28,356 nt of DNA, from positions 1-28,356 of the IMG/VR virus record IMGVR_UViG_3300034092_003453; one strand, 5' to 3'. The notes beneath the pieces were generated by a model. The model saw only the letters and a list, made by a program, of their open reading frames with translations. It ran no database searches and was not told the DNA's origin. This DNA comes from a virus. The translations under genes and the position numbers were made by a program. Below are positions 1-8,852 of the stretch, one piece after another. Each line of letters opens with the position of its first letter. Position 1 is the first letter of the stretch.

Positions 1-205
1 CAGCAACATTTGACGTGCCGTTAAAACTAATGTTGAAAATGTTGCGAGCCGTAGCAAGCGCCGTCGCCGTTCCTGCGTTTCCCGTAACGCTCGTTTGATC
101 GCCCGTGTTCGTGCCACTCACGCTGGAAGTCCCCGCGACAGTGAGCGTGTTAGCCCCCAGCACGATGTTCCCTGTGCCCGTAATTGATTGCTTGATTGCG
201 CTCAT
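1..205 (-). CDS. Tail-fibre-type structural protein, N-terminal part (partial)
   Basis: Leftward reading frame that starts at an ATG (205-203) and runs off the left edge; 68 codons are visible. An in-frame TAA lies 9 nt upstream, so this is the only available ATG. The peptide is rich in Gly, Thr, Asn, Ala and Ser, with segments SVSGTNTGDQTSVTG and NAGTATALATARNI followed by SFNGTSNV. This is the repeat style of phage tail fibres and other receptor-binding or appendage proteins. It lies downstream of the capsid gene and behind a terminator, so it probably has its own promoter or is reached by readthrough. The specific role (fibre, spike or decoration) cannot be told from the fragment. Confidence 0.75.
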   Translation of the reverse strand, partial: MSAIKQSITGTGNIVLGANTLTVAGTSSVSGTNTGDQTSVTGNAGTATALATARNIFNISFNGTSNVA

Positions 206-257
206 CCGTGTTTAATAGTTACCCAGAAAGTATGTCGCTCAACGTCCTGTGCTGTAA

Positions 258-277
258 CTCCACGAACGACAGTGGAG
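258..277. other. Short inverted repeat before the fibre gene
   Basis: CTCCAC at 258-263 and GTGGAG at 272-277 form a perfect 6-bp stem with an 8-nt loop. It lies between the capsid terminator and the fibre-type gene on the leftward strand. It could be a leader hairpin or an operator; its small size makes chance possible. Confidence 0.3.
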
Positions 278-278
278 A

Positions 279-314
279 ACAGAAGGGCCCGCCGCCGTTC
301 CCAGCGACGGGCCC
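279..314 (-). terminator. Rho-independent-type terminator after the capsid gene
   Basis: Read leftward, 314 to 285 folds into a 12-bp stem (GGGCCCGTCGCT paired with GGCGGCGGGCCC, two G-T wobbles) with a 6-nt loop. It is followed by a short T-rich tail (TTCTGT). It starts about 30 nt after the stop codon of the probable capsid gene, so it probably ends or attenuates the leftward head-gene transcript before the fibre gene. Confidence 0.6.
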
Positions 315-342
315 CGTGTTCGTAGGAGATTTCCCCTACTGA

Positions 343-1551
343 TTAGCTGCAGGCTGCGTAGAACGCGGTCTGGTTGCGGCAACGTGAGTGACGGATACGG
401 TAACCGAAGTCACTGAACATCGGCTCTGCGCCCATCGTGAAGATGCCGCGGAACTTACCGATGGTGCCGTCGGGGTTATCATCCTTGTGCAGGATGTTCT
501 GCCATTTCCATTCACCACGGTAGCTGACAGGCTGGAAGGACGTGCCTTCGCCTTCAGTCGTGATGCTGGTTGGGTAGAGCATCTTGATAACTTCAGGATG
601 AAACACGAATGAATCCTCCCAAGCTGCGGTGCGATAGGCGTCGTTCTTGACAAGAACGTAGCCGTTGTCGCCTGCGACGCGGGTGTAGGGCCATACGCGA
701 ACCCATGCCGAGTTGGTCCACTGCCAGCGAGGCGGGGTTGCATCGACCAGATGTTGATAGCCGCTCTGTGGAGCAGACATCGAACCGTAGGCCGAGTAGA
801 TTTTCGTGAGCTCTCCGACAAGCTGCGGGTTCCAGCGATAGTCATCGCGGGTTCCGGCAGCGACTTTCAGCAAGCGGCTCTGTTCCATGCTGGTGAACAG
901 CGAGAACAGGGGCGAGCCGTCGGCCTTGAGGAGGAGCGGGCTTTCCGTAGCACCGATATGGACGAGGTCACTATAGATGTCGCGCAACAGTTCATCGGTC
1001 ATATTCGCTGCCACCTTGCCAGCACCGCTAGGCATCGTGGTGCCCGAGGAGATTCCAGCCGTGGTAACGAGGACGTGATTGGTGCAAACGCGGGCATACT
1101 CAGTGCGGGCACGTTCCACGAGAGTAAACTTCGTGGCGTCGGCCAGACCTTTCTTCATCGCGCTCAACTGCTTGGCGACTTGCCAGGAGTTACGCAAGTT
1201 GGTAACGCAGAGCGGGTCAGACTCAAGTGCAGTCTGCGAGAGTTTGTATTCCGCCAGAGTGTTACCAGATTTGAGCGTGGTTACAGTAGGCAAACAGGCA
1301 CCGCCTGCGTTCCCGTAAGTAGCCGAGCTAGTGATGTCGCTCCAAGTTGGTTCGGATAGGACACCGTCAGAATCCGTAGGCAGGATTCGACCTGCGGTCA
1401 GGACTTTGACTGTGTCGCCCATTTCTGGGGTCCACTGACCCGTTTGCACGAGGTCAAGCCAAGGTGAGATGTTAGTGGTTCGGCGAAGGATGTCTGGGCC
1501 GATACGGCCAGACTCTTCAGCGAAGATTTTATTGATTGTTTCAGCGGCCAT
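343..1551 (-). CDS. Probable major capsid protein
   Basis: 402 codons, leftward, starting at ATG 1551 (MAAETINKIF). No catalytic motif is visible. The composition is that of a soluble mixed alpha/beta structural protein with no membrane segment. The call rests on gene order: it directly follows the coiled-coil scaffold-like gene, which follows the portal and terminase, and in tailed phages this slot is normally the major capsid (HK97-fold) gene. The length of about 400 residues fits. A strong terminator just downstream and a 223-bp gap upstream would allow separate high expression. Antisense frames over this gene have no independent support. A different abundant head protein is the alternative; structure prediction would settle it. 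Confidence 0.65.
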   Translation of the reverse strand: MAAETINKIFAEESGRIGPDILRRTTNISPWLDLVQTGQWTPEMGDTVKVLTAGRILPTDSDGVLSEPTWSDITSSATYGNAGGACLPTVTTLKSGNTLAEYKLSQTALESDPLCVTNLRNSWQVAKQLSAMKKGLADATKFTLVERARTEYARVCTNHVLVTTAGISSGTTMPSGAGKVAANMTDELLRDIYSDLVHIGATESPLLLKADGSPLFSLFTSMEQSRLLKVAAGTRDDYRWNPQLVGELTKIYSAYGSMSAPQSGYQHLVDATPPRWQWTNSAWVRVWPYTRVAGDNGYVLVKNDAYRTAAWEDSFVFHPEVIKMLYPTSITTEGEGTSFQPVSYRGEWKWQNILHKDDNPDGTIGKFRGIFTMGAEPMFSDFGYRIRHSRCRNQTAFYAACS

Positions 1552-1774
1552 GATGTGTGTAGGTTATTTGTTTTGGGTGCGGGCTCGGCAGAGTTATAGC
1601 CAACCCGCTAGGTTGGTTGATTGGTAGTGTCGTCTGGCCATCCACTAGGTGAATGTCGTAACGACTTGTCTCTCTGCGGTGTGTTGAGTCCGGTCTCACG
1701 CGAACCGTTCGATGTTAAGCAGACATCGTGCGCTAATGAACCTCTTGCCGGATACATAATGAAAAGCAAGGCCG

Positions 1775-3043
1775 TTATAGCAATCCGGCTTCGCGCATTC
1801 TAACTGTGATGGCTTCCTCAAACGGGAGTCTTGCCGTTGCGCTTGTTGGCTGAACTGCAGTTGCGGCCCCGCCGCCAGCCGCTGGAGTAGCCCCGCGCAT
1901 CCGTGTAATCAGTGCGTTGGCTTCCGCGAGTTGGGTTTTGGCTGTTTGAAGTGCGCCAACTAGCAAGGGGTGAGCAGCGGCTCTGGCCATAATTCCTGCC
2001 TGACTTGGCGTGTCGAAGGCCTCGTAAGTATATTTTGTAGGGAACGATTGTGCGTCGGAGAGTGCAGCGTTCCACGCATCGTTTCCGTCCACAGGCTTCA
2101 ACTCTGCCGCGGCTGCCAGCTCGTTCCAGAACTTTGGAACTGCTGCCTTATACTCGTCTGCGATTCGGGACTGCTCTGCTTGAGTTTGCTCCTGTTGTCT
2201 GGCGGTCAGCTGGCTTAGCGCGGCCTGAGCATTGGACATCAACGCGGTTTTCTTGTCGGCCAAAGCGTCAAACGCATCTACCTGACGGAAGAACTTCTGG
2301 CGGTCGTATTCGGCCATCTCAGACGCTACCTCTGAGATGAGCTTAGTTCTATCTTCAGTATTACTCGCCACTACTTTAGCTACCTGTGCTGGGTCCATGC
2401 CGTATCGCTTCACGATAGTCCCCATCTCTGCCTCCACTACAGCAAGCGGTTCACCTATCTCTTTACGGAAGACCTCAGACTTCTCTAACCGCGTGGCCGC
2501 CAGCTCTTGGTCGGCTTCGGAGAATCGTTTGCGGAGAGTTTCTGCCTCCAGCTTTACCTGCTCATAGTCCGGTGGAGCCGTAGGTGCTTTAGCTGCCGCT
2601 TCCTGTGCGGCCTTGAGTTGTGCCTCAAGCTCCACGGTCTTTGATGCGGTGGCTTCCAGCTCTTTTACCTTTCGCTTATAGTCACGAAGTTCATACGTCT
2701 TCTTAGTGAAGGCCTCGCGTTGGTCACGAGTCATCTTCTCTGTGGCGCTGCTAATCTCGCTCTTCAGAGAGTCCTCTTCCAAGTCAGCGGACTGAGGCGT
2801 CTTCACTTCCGCCGGAGGTGCTGGTGGCTCAACTTGCTTAGGGTGGGGGGTCGAGTCGGTCAGCAAGTCTAGGTCCCGCATCCGGCGAATGATTGCCTCT
2901 TCCGTGCTTTCTCCGGCCGCCGTCGAGGACGGAGTAGTCGTCGGGTTTGGGATTACTATCCCTGACTCAGCGGGCGTCGCTGAAGGAGAGTTGGCAGGAG
3001 TAGGAGCGACTACGGTCGCGGTCAGTGTAGGATTCTCTGGCAT
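1775..3043 (-). CDS. Scaffold-like coiled-coil head protein
   Basis: 422 codons from ATG 3043. The N-terminal 45 residues are rich in Pro, Thr, Ser and Ala. Residues about 95-200 are strongly charged and heptad-like (KVKELEATASKTVELEAQLK), predicting a long coiled coil. The C-terminal third is Ala-rich and helical. This composition and the position between portal and capsid genes are typical of capsid scaffolding proteins, which line the procapsid interior and are lost on maturation. A short motif appears twice: EEAIIRRMRDLDLL at residues 48-61 and EEAITVRMREAGLL at the extreme C-terminus (409-422), which is where scaffolds usually bind capsid protein. No protease motif is seen. The start lies in an AT-rich leader (AGAATAATATG) without Shine-Dalgarno. 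Confidence 0.6.
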   Translation of the reverse strand: MPENPTLTATVVAPTPANSPSATPAESGIVIPNPTTTPSSTAAGESTEEAIIRRMRDLDLLTDSTPHPKQVEPPAPPAEVKTPQSADLEEDSLKSEISSATEKMTRDQREAFTKKTYELRDYKRKVKELEATASKTVELEAQLKAAQEAAAKAPTAPPDYEQVKLEAETLRKRFSEADQELAATRLEKSEVFRKEIGEPLAVVEAEMGTIVKRYGMDPAQVAKVVASNTEDRTKLISEVASEMAEYDRQKFFRQVDAFDALADKKTALMSNAQAALSQLTARQQEQTQAEQSRIADEYKAAVPKFWNELAAAAELKPVDGNDAWNAALSDAQSFPTKYTYEAFDTPSQAGIMARAAAHPLLVGALQTAKTQLAEANALITRMRGATPAAGGGAATAVQPTSATARLPFEEAITVRMREAGLL

Positions 3044-3054
3044 ATTATTCTAAG

Positions 3055-3375
3055 TTATTTGGTTTGAGTTAAAGGACGAATGGCTAAGTCTGATTGAAGT
3101 GTCCCCCACTCAGCCAAAGTAGGTGATACGATTTGTTCAGGGGAGGCGAGCTTTTCCAAAAACCGAAGGGCTCCATACACGCCAGCCCTGTGTGCGTATC
3201 GACGGGCGAGCTCGCTATTAACTTCGGCAGTTATCAATCCCCCGTCACGGTCGGGGACCGTGGGTTCGTGTGCCTGCCTGATTACGTCAAACGCTGATTG
3301 CAATACGGGGTCAGCCAATAGCTCGGCCAGCCGCTGTTGATTGTGCGGGTTTACTTTCCACTTTGTTAGTGTCAT
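3055..3375 (-). CDS. Small phage protein of unknown function
   Basis: 106 codons from ATG 3375, leader CTTAATATATG. The protein is soluble with no cysteine. The N-terminal half (MTLTKWKVNPHNQQRLAELL) and the middle (ARRYAHRAGVYGALRFLEKL) look helical. It sits between the portal and the scaffold-like gene, with 3 and 11 nt gaps, so it is almost certainly cotranscribed with the head genes. Small proteins in this slot can be head-completion or assembly factors, but I see no family signature and assign none. Confidence 0.6.
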   Translation of the reverse strand: MTLTKWKVNPHNQQRLAELLADPVLQSAFDVIRQAHEPTVPDRDGGLITAEVNSELARRYAHRAGVYGALRFLEKLASPEQIVSPTLAEWGTLQSDLAIRPLTQTK

Positions 3376-3378
3376 ATA

Positions 3379-5766
3379 TTAAGTAGTCACTGCGGGAGTT
3401 TGGATTTGGGCTTGAGGTGATGGTGTCACTCCCGCGTCCCTCTGTTCTTTGAGCCGTTGTTCCCGAAGCTGAATAGCCATCTTAGTGTCAGCTTCTGCTT
3501 TACGCAACTCAATCTTATTCATCACGTCGGCAGCCTTCAACTGATTGTTCACGCGGTGCTTCTCAAGCAGCATCTGAAGTTCCATCGCTTGTTTCTGTGC
3601 CGTTTGTTTTTGTTCCTCAGGCTCTTGCTCTGGCTGTTCGCCCTCTGCGCCCATCTCTTGCTCGGAGCCTTGTGGCGCGGCGGCCTTGGCCTGCTGGTCT
3701 CGGAGTGTTTTCTGATACTGGTTGATGAACGTCTTCCAGCTTGCAGTGAAGTTGTTCAACGCCTCGCGGAATGATGCGGACTGCTGCACACGCATCGGGT
3801 CCTGACTCAATATCTCCACATGCGGGGTGGTGTGATCAATCAGCGCCCCGACAAACTTAAGCTCCGGCTCAAGCGCCATGAAGTCAAAGTCCTCGCCCAT
3901 CAAGCGACGTTTCTCAAGGTCCTGCATAATCTCAGCGATGGACTGCAAGTGAATCTGAGCATGAACCGCGTGGTTCTCGCCTTGCTGCACTTGGGCTGGG
4001 CTGCCGCCACGGAGCGCAGCGTTCTCGAGCTCAGCAATTTTCTCGTCAATGACTGGACGGGTCTGCGGAATCTTAGGCAGGTAACGGTCAGCGACTTCGC
4101 GCCCGAAGCGGGCCGAGATAGAATCCCGCAACACGTTGCGTTTTCCAACCTCATCAAAGCTACCAATCAACGACATCGCCGCATCCAAAGCTACCTGACG
4201 ATGACCGATGCTGCCGTAGCCCACTGCTTTGACGGGCTCAACATCTCGAATCGCCATGACATATTCGGGCAATACCTCACGCTCCATGCAGCGCATATAG
4301 AACTCCTGAACCTCAGGAAACCGTTCATCCATAGGTCCGATGCGCTGAACGCGGGAGAACATCTCACGCAGCACCCGTCTCCAAGAGCGGTAGAACACGT
4401 TGATTGCAGAGATAGACAGCGTAGTGTCTGCCTCTTGCATCGCTTGCACTTCATATTTAGTGCGCTCGATGCCTGTGGAGGACGACGTGTTTGCACGATA
4501 TGCTGGGGAATTATTCTGCGTAAGCATCGCCAAATCCCGAATAATCGGCATTGCGTGTTCGGCTGGATTCCCAAATTTCTTCTCGACTACGTTCATCTCC
4601 GGCGAGATGTAGGCCACTGGGCCATTCACAGTAATCGGCGGTTCCTCCATAGAGGCAGAGTCCTTCGGCTGCAAGTGCATGGACAACGAAAGCAGTGTGC
4701 CGTCCAATACGGAGCACCGCAGACGATTGCTGGTCTGCACCATCGGGAAGATTTTATACGCTAGGCCGCGGACTGAGTGGTAGCTGCCGTTGCCGACGCC
4801 GTAACTGAAGACCGTGAAAGCATTTGCGGCGGACTGAAAGCGGTCAATTTTCTTAAACAGAAACTCCGCTGTGGTCGGCTTCACTGGGGTCTCCATGCAA
4901 ATGTAGTGACTGTATTGGCCGTCGAACCCGCGCACCCAAAAGTGCAGGGTCTTCACCGCTACCGCGTCAGCATACGATACTTGCAGGTCGTTATTCTTCA
5001 GACGCTTTTGTAGCTGCATCCAGTCACCCCACCATCCACGCATGTCCTGACCGCGGGAACTGTTGGTAGCAATGACGAGATTCTGCCGGACTTCATTCAC
5101 ATTCCAGCCGACTTCTTTGGCGGCCGCTTCGTCCTCAATCATGTTATACAGCTCATGCACCATATAGCTGCGGCGGGCCACTAATACTTCGACAGCCTCC
5201 TCCGTAGCGGCCGTCTGTCGCGGAATCAAGAAATCATCCCAACCGCCTGGTGTCCACTTCCAACTGTCGTCATCTTGGAAAGTAGCGATGCTCACCCCGT
5301 GTGAGATAAACTCGCTGGCGAGCCGCGTCCAATACGAGTCGAACTCCGGCCAGCCACGCACCATCCGATGGAACTCTTCGGCAATTACTTCTTCTACCTC
5401 GTGTCGTGCTGTTGGGTCCCCTGCTGCTGGTGGAAGTTTAAGGGAGGCCAGATACTCAACAGAGTCAACTAAGTCTGTGTATGCCGTAATCGCTGCTTCC
5501 AAAATCGCTGCCCCCTCACCGAAGTTCAGGTTATGCCGGAATCCTGCACCCGACCTAATCAACGCTTCGTTGTTATACGGGGCCGCACCGTCCAACATGG
5601 CCTGCACCGTGGACCTGTTCAGAGCACTCAGCTCGTCCGCGGTCTTCAGGTTGTAGTATAGGGCCATCGCCGCCGTCACGGTAGGGAGCCTGTCGTTAGA
5701 CTTGGCTTTCCCAGAGGCGGGTAGGGGGGTTAGGTCGGTTTGTCCGTATGCGATTTCGGTGCTCAT
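3379..5766 (-). CDS. Portal protein (head-tail connector), podovirus-like
   Basis: 795 codons. I choose ATG 5766 (MSTEIAYGQTD) over a TTG four codons upstream because it follows the previous gene's stop (5774-5772) by 5 nt. Portals form the dodecameric ring through which DNA enters and leaves the head. The length is in the range of P22- or N4-type podovirus portals and longer than most siphovirus ones. Suggestive segments are the N-terminal ALNRSTVQAMLDGAAPYNN, a central SSSTGIERTKYEVQAMQEAD and the helical FYRSWRRVLREMFSRVQRI. The last 110 residues are Gln/Glu/Lys-rich and probably coiled coil, like the C-terminal barrel or tail of podovirus portals. Its position after terminase and before the scaffold supports the call. 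A 314-codon antisense frame inside it is a shadow. Confidence 0.8.
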   Translation of the reverse strand: MSTEIAYGQTDLTPLPASGKAKSNDRLPTVTAAMALYYNLKTADELSALNRSTVQAMLDGAAPYNNEALIRSGAGFRHNLNFGEGAAILEAAITAYTDLVDSVEYLASLKLPPAAGDPTARHEVEEVIAEEFHRMVRGWPEFDSYWTRLASEFISHGVSIATFQDDDSWKWTPGGWDDFLIPRQTAATEEAVEVLVARRSYMVHELYNMIEDEAAAKEVGWNVNEVRQNLVIATNSSRGQDMRGWWGDWMQLQKRLKNNDLQVSYADAVAVKTLHFWVRGFDGQYSHYICMETPVKPTTAEFLFKKIDRFQSAANAFTVFSYGVGNGSYHSVRGLAYKIFPMVQTSNRLRCSVLDGTLLSLSMHLQPKDSASMEEPPITVNGPVAYISPEMNVVEKKFGNPAEHAMPIIRDLAMLTQNNSPAYRANTSSSTGIERTKYEVQAMQEADTTLSISAINVFYRSWRRVLREMFSRVQRIGPMDERFPEVQEFYMRCMEREVLPEYVMAIRDVEPVKAVGYGSIGHRQVALDAAMSLIGSFDEVGKRNVLRDSISARFGREVADRYLPKIPQTRPVIDEKIAELENAALRGGSPAQVQQGENHAVHAQIHLQSIAEIMQDLEKRRLMGEDFDFMALEPELKFVGALIDHTTPHVEILSQDPMRVQQSASFREALNNFTASWKTFINQYQKTLRDQQAKAAAPQGSEQEMGAEGEQPEQEPEEQKQTAQKQAMELQMLLEKHRVNNQLKAADVMNKIELRKAEADTKMAIQLREQRLKEQRDAGVTPSPQAQIQTPAVTT

Positions 5767-5771
5767 GGTAG

Positions 5772-6035
5772 TTAGCAATTCCAGGCTCGGAGACTCTTGT
5801 TGATGCGGCTGTCTGGGTCGCGGGCAGTCTTTGCGCTGGTAAGCTTTTCTTTCATACCTGTCATTCGCGCACAGAAGGACTCCTTGCGTTTGCCTCCCTC
5901 AGGCTGTGGTGGCTTCAGCCCAGGCTTACCAGGATTTGCGGCGTTGTATGATGCGCGGCCCTTAGCGTTCAGGCCTCCGGATTCGGATTTGCCTTCCTTG
6001 CGGGTCCACGCGGGTGTGCTATGCTTTTTGTCCAT
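5772..6035 (-). CDS. DUF6321-type small basic phage protein
   Basis: 87 codons from ATG 6035. The sequence is very basic, with segments STPAWTRKEGKSESGGLNAK, KRKESFCARMTGMKEKLTSA and a C-terminal SRINKSLRAWNC. I recognise this pattern as the small conserved family named DUF6321, found mainly in phages and often near portal or terminase genes; its function is not known. The start overlaps the end of the upstream glycosyltransferase-like gene by 17 nt, and the portal start follows 5 nt after its stop, so the three are translated from one message. The charge suggests nucleic acid contact, but that is inference. Confidence 0.75.
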   Translation of the reverse strand: MDKKHSTPAWTRKEGKSESGGLNAKGRASYNAANPGKPGLKPPQPEGGKRKESFCARMTGMKEKLTSAKTARDPDSRINKSLRAWNC

Positions 6036-6933
6036 GTCGTTGTTTGGATTTGGATTTTAGTTTACGAGGGGGAATAATCTCCACCACTGGGAAAGACTCT
6101 GCGGAAGTATCCAGCGGGATTGGCGCAGGCTGCGGAGCCATGCGCTCTTTCAAGAGCAACTTGAGCAGGCTTAAGTCTTTGCACCCATGCACGACCGCGA
6201 TTGTTTCGTTCACTACGTGCGGCAGTGAAAAGCCTGCCTGTCCAGCGAGACGGCCTTCGGTTGGGTCGCAATGTATCTTCCCGTCCGCTTCTCTCCGATA
6301 GTTACAGGTGAGCCAGTTGTGCTGAATCAAGTTGGTGTGCTTGGCGAAGTTGCCGTCAACAATATCGGCCTGCATCGCCACGTCGAACGCAATCACACGG
6401 CCGTTCATTGGGTCGCGGGATTGTATGTGCGCTTGCGTGTATTGAAATAGGCGGGAGGGATAGACTCCAGTTCCGACCAAGTGCTGCCCCGCTGGGATTC
6501 GTTCGTTCTGTGGCATCAGGAGCCTCCAGCTCTGCTGTAGAACCCCAACAAACGGGCGGTCTGCGCTTGCATACTCGGCCTCGATGCGCTTCAGCCAATC
6601 GGAAGCCAGTGGAGTATTGTCAGGCTCAAAGAAATACCACGGAAGTTCGGGGAAGAGTTCTGGGGCAGCTGCTGCGGCAGCTCGGAACATTGCGTTGGGA
6701 CCAGCGGGCCATCCCTTATCGACTGAGGGGTCCAGCGAAGCGTATACCGCAGATACTGACTTGAACGCCTTCTCTAGTATTGCCCGCACCATTCTCCATT
6801 CCTCTGGGGGAATCTCAGGGTCGACCACAAGGAGCGCAGGAAAGTCCTGGACCCCTCCGAGGTCCACTATCCATCCGGCAATCGCCTTAGCTAACGTCAA
6901 ATCGAAGTTTGAGATCGGGTATACTAGCAGCAC
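6019..6933 (-). CDS. Glycosyltransferase-like protein in the head module
   Basis: 304 codons from a GTG at 6933. Residues about 73-82 (KGWPAGPNAM) and 99-114 (WYFFEPDNTPLASDWL) resemble the nucleotide-sugar and metal-binding region of GT-A type glycosyltransferases, with EPDN in the place of the usual DXD. A later NGRVIAFDVAMQADIV and HNWLTCNYR are compatible with the family. The basic tail (KLKSKSKQRHGQ) is unusual. The frame stays open upstream for about 20 codons into the terminase gene and reads like protein, but has no ATG, GTG or TTG, so the true start could be a rare codon overlapping the terminase stop. A glycosyltransferase between terminase and portal would fit glycosylation of a virion protein. 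The activity is inferred from motifs only. Confidence 0.6.
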   Translation of the reverse strand: MLLVYPISNFDLTLAKAIAGWIVDLGGVQDFPALLVVDPEIPPEEWRMVRAILEKAFKSVSAVYASLDPSVDKGWPAGPNAMFRAAAAAAPELFPELPWYFFEPDNTPLASDWLKRIEAEYASADRPFVGVLQQSWRLLMPQNERIPAGQHLVGTGVYPSRLFQYTQAHIQSRDPMNGRVIAFDVAMQADIVDGNFAKHTNLIQHNWLTCNYRREADGKIHCDPTEGRLAGQAGFSLPHVVNETIAVVHGCKDLSLLKLLLKERMAPQPAPIPLDTSAESFPVVEIIPPRKLKSKSKQRHGQKA

Positions 6934-6964
6934 AACAGACCATTCACTGGGGTTACCCCATTTG

Positions 6965-8797
6965 TCAATGCAGTAATCTAGTGTTTCCCCACCCAGACAA
7001 GGCGATGACCGGAGCTTTATACGCCCTGCGCAGGGGCAGGACGGGGGTGCTTATCTCGGCTAGGCCGTCCGAATCCGTCGTAGTTGTGGACGTTTGCGAT
7101 ACGCTATCTGTGTCTCGAACAAACATTTTCCACTTTTTTCGTTGAGTGTTGGACCTGACTTGGGCCGTGGCTGGCTTAAACTTCCCAACTGTCCGGCATA
7201 CATCTAGTAGAATGAACGCGGCGTCAGCTAAATCAGGTGATTTGCCTGTCCGCTTTCGCACTTCCTTTTTGGCTTCTACCTTTATGAGCACGGAGTCTCC
7301 TCGCTTGACGGTGCCACGCCGACGCGACGTCATCTCTATTGCCAGCTCACTGCTGATGCCCTTGAGCTGGCCTCCTCGCAGATAATCGCTGCCTACGTCC
7401 CAAAGCTCAGACACGCGGTCTGCGTATCGTGTAGTAGCGGGCACCCTGTCTAACCCAACTTCATACTCGCTGGGTCCTCCACCAAAATACACGCCTTTAA
7501 CGTCGGACGACCACGCTTCAGACAGAATATCGCCAAACGCCTGGCCTGCTCCGGTCTGATCATATCCTGCGTGCGAGGGCGTGACCCCGCGCCTGACACA
7601 CTCGTCTCTATACTTCTTAGCAATCTGCTGATTCCGTGGAGTCTTCGAGTCCTTGTCCTCGGCGAGCAAGATGTTGTCTGTGTATAGCAAGGTGACGAGC
7701 CCCTCTCTCGACATCCCGAGCAGCCCGAACTGCGCCCTCGTAGCATCTCCGTCGGAGGTGAACCCCAGGTCCAGTCCAGCATACGGCTCGGGTGTTGAGG
7801 CCCACTGAACTTTACTGGAGTCCGCTTCGGTGGCCGCGAGATCGACTTCCGTGTAGATTCCTTCGGACGAACCTTCAGGACACCAGAACGCTCGACACAT
7901 GCGCCAGTATGCGAGAGAGTTTTCCCCGTTCTGTTTCTTCGCCGTCTCAATCTTCTTCAGCGTCGGCAAAAACGGGTAGGTGTCTCTGCCCTCCAGAATG
8001 TTTGGCGAAAGCTCGGAGTCAAACCGAATGGCATACCCGAGTTCAGTCTCCCATTCGGTGTCGCGAACCGAGATAGATTTCCAACCAGCCTTGGGTTTCG
8101 ATAGGGCTCCGTGTGGGTCAAAAATAGAGTTTGGGTTTCCGATTCCGATAAACTGGAAGAACGGGTTCTGCGACAAGTTACTAGCTCCAGCCTCGACAAG
8201 TGCGGGCGACAACTCAGGCAACTCATCGCCGATCAAAAACACGCGCTGGTTCTTAATACCGATCAGTTTCCCGATACTCTCCTTCTCTTTGCGGGCATCA
8301 CCAGCAATCAGAGCGAGCCCCGCCCGATGATTGACCTTCCCATCCCCGAGGTCGCAGCGTATGATCCCGAGCGAGTCGACGGGCTTTCCCCACAGCTTTA
8401 CGGATGCGTGCTGCCACAAGTCCATAATTGCGCCCCAGATACGCTTCCGAGAATCCTTCAACGAAGTGGACGTCACCAAGACCATCGTTGTTTGCGGGGC
8501 CGCTAGGAAATTCACTATGCTCCACAGAGCGTAGGTCTCGGTCTTGGATGCCGACGCGGGGCCGGACACCGCGAGGTATTGCCAGCGACATGATTCTTCC
8601 ACCATCTTCTCCGACCACGGGTTTCGGACGAAACCCCTTGTGCTGCCTTCCGGCCACAGGATAGAGACGACGTTCCAAAAGTGTTCACTCTTTCCGAGGC
8701 CTCCGTCTTCGACAGATAGCCCGTGCAAGAAACACGCTAGCTCAATCTCCAACTGTCGGTTAAACGGCCACTCCCGACGATACATCAGCTTCGACAT
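6965..8797 (-). CDS. terL: Terminase large subunit (packaging ATPase-nuclease)
   Basis: 610 codons from ATG 8797. This is the motor that cuts concatemeric DNA and pumps it into the procapsid through the portal. The Walker A-like loop is GPASASKTET (about residues 79-88), Walker B is VFLIGDE (186-192), and IGIGNPNS (217-224) matches the coupling motif. The RNase H-fold nuclease follows: GLDLGF with Asp343 as first metal ligand, a middle acidic site near HAGYDQTGAGQAFGD, and SPDLADAAFILLD near residue 553. About 50 extra residues follow the nuclease. No small terminase gene is visible; it may be elsewhere or unrecognisable. The leader (AAAATATAATTTATG) has no Shine-Dalgarno. It is the first gene of the leftward unit, back to back with the integrase. 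Confidence 0.88.
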   Translation of the reverse strand: MSKLMYRREWPFNRQLEIELACFLHGLSVEDGGLGKSEHFWNVVSILWPEGSTRGFVRNPWSEKMVEESCRWQYLAVSGPASASKTETYALWSIVNFLAAPQTTMVLVTSTSLKDSRKRIWGAIMDLWQHASVKLWGKPVDSLGIIRCDLGDGKVNHRAGLALIAGDARKEKESIGKLIGIKNQRVFLIGDELPELSPALVEAGASNLSQNPFFQFIGIGNPNSIFDPHGALSKPKAGWKSISVRDTEWETELGYAIRFDSELSPNILEGRDTYPFLPTLKKIETAKKQNGENSLAYWRMCRAFWCPEGSSEGIYTEVDLAATEADSSKVQWASTPEPYAGLDLGFTSDGDATRAQFGLLGMSREGLVTLLYTDNILLAEDKDSKTPRNQQIAKKYRDECVRRGVTPSHAGYDQTGAGQAFGDILSEAWSSDVKGVYFGGGPSEYEVGLDRVPATTRYADRVSELWDVGSDYLRGGQLKGISSELAIEMTSRRRGTVKRGDSVLIKVEAKKEVRKRTGKSPDLADAAFILLDVCRTVGKFKPATAQVRSNTQRKKWKMFVRDTDSVSQTSTTTTDSDGLAEISTPVLPLRRAYKAPVIALSGWGNTRLLH

Positions 8798-8813
8798 AAA
8801 TTATATTTTGCTT

Positions 8814-8842
8814 TTGTTTGAACGAAACGCAACCCATATACT
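8814..8842 (+). promoter_or_regulatory. Sigma-70-like promoter before the integrase
   Basis: TTGTTT (8814-8819) and TATACT (8837-8842) are separated by exactly 17 nt and lie just upstream of the integrase ATG. The whole gap between the two divergent genes is 55 bp, so leftward terminase transcription must also start here or inside the integrase. An AAGG a few bases before the ATG is a possible weak Shine-Dalgarno, rare in this window. Confidence 0.45.
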
Positions 8843-8852
8843 CTAAGGGTCC

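Noticed and set aside
751-1359. 202-codon frame antisense to the probable capsid gene
   Set aside because: Arises opposite a GC-rich coding frame, with no start context and no recognisable domain.
3820-4764. 314-codon frame antisense to the portal gene
   Set aside because: It is His/Arg/Leu-rich shadow sequence; the portal frame on the other strand has recognisable features and fits the operon.
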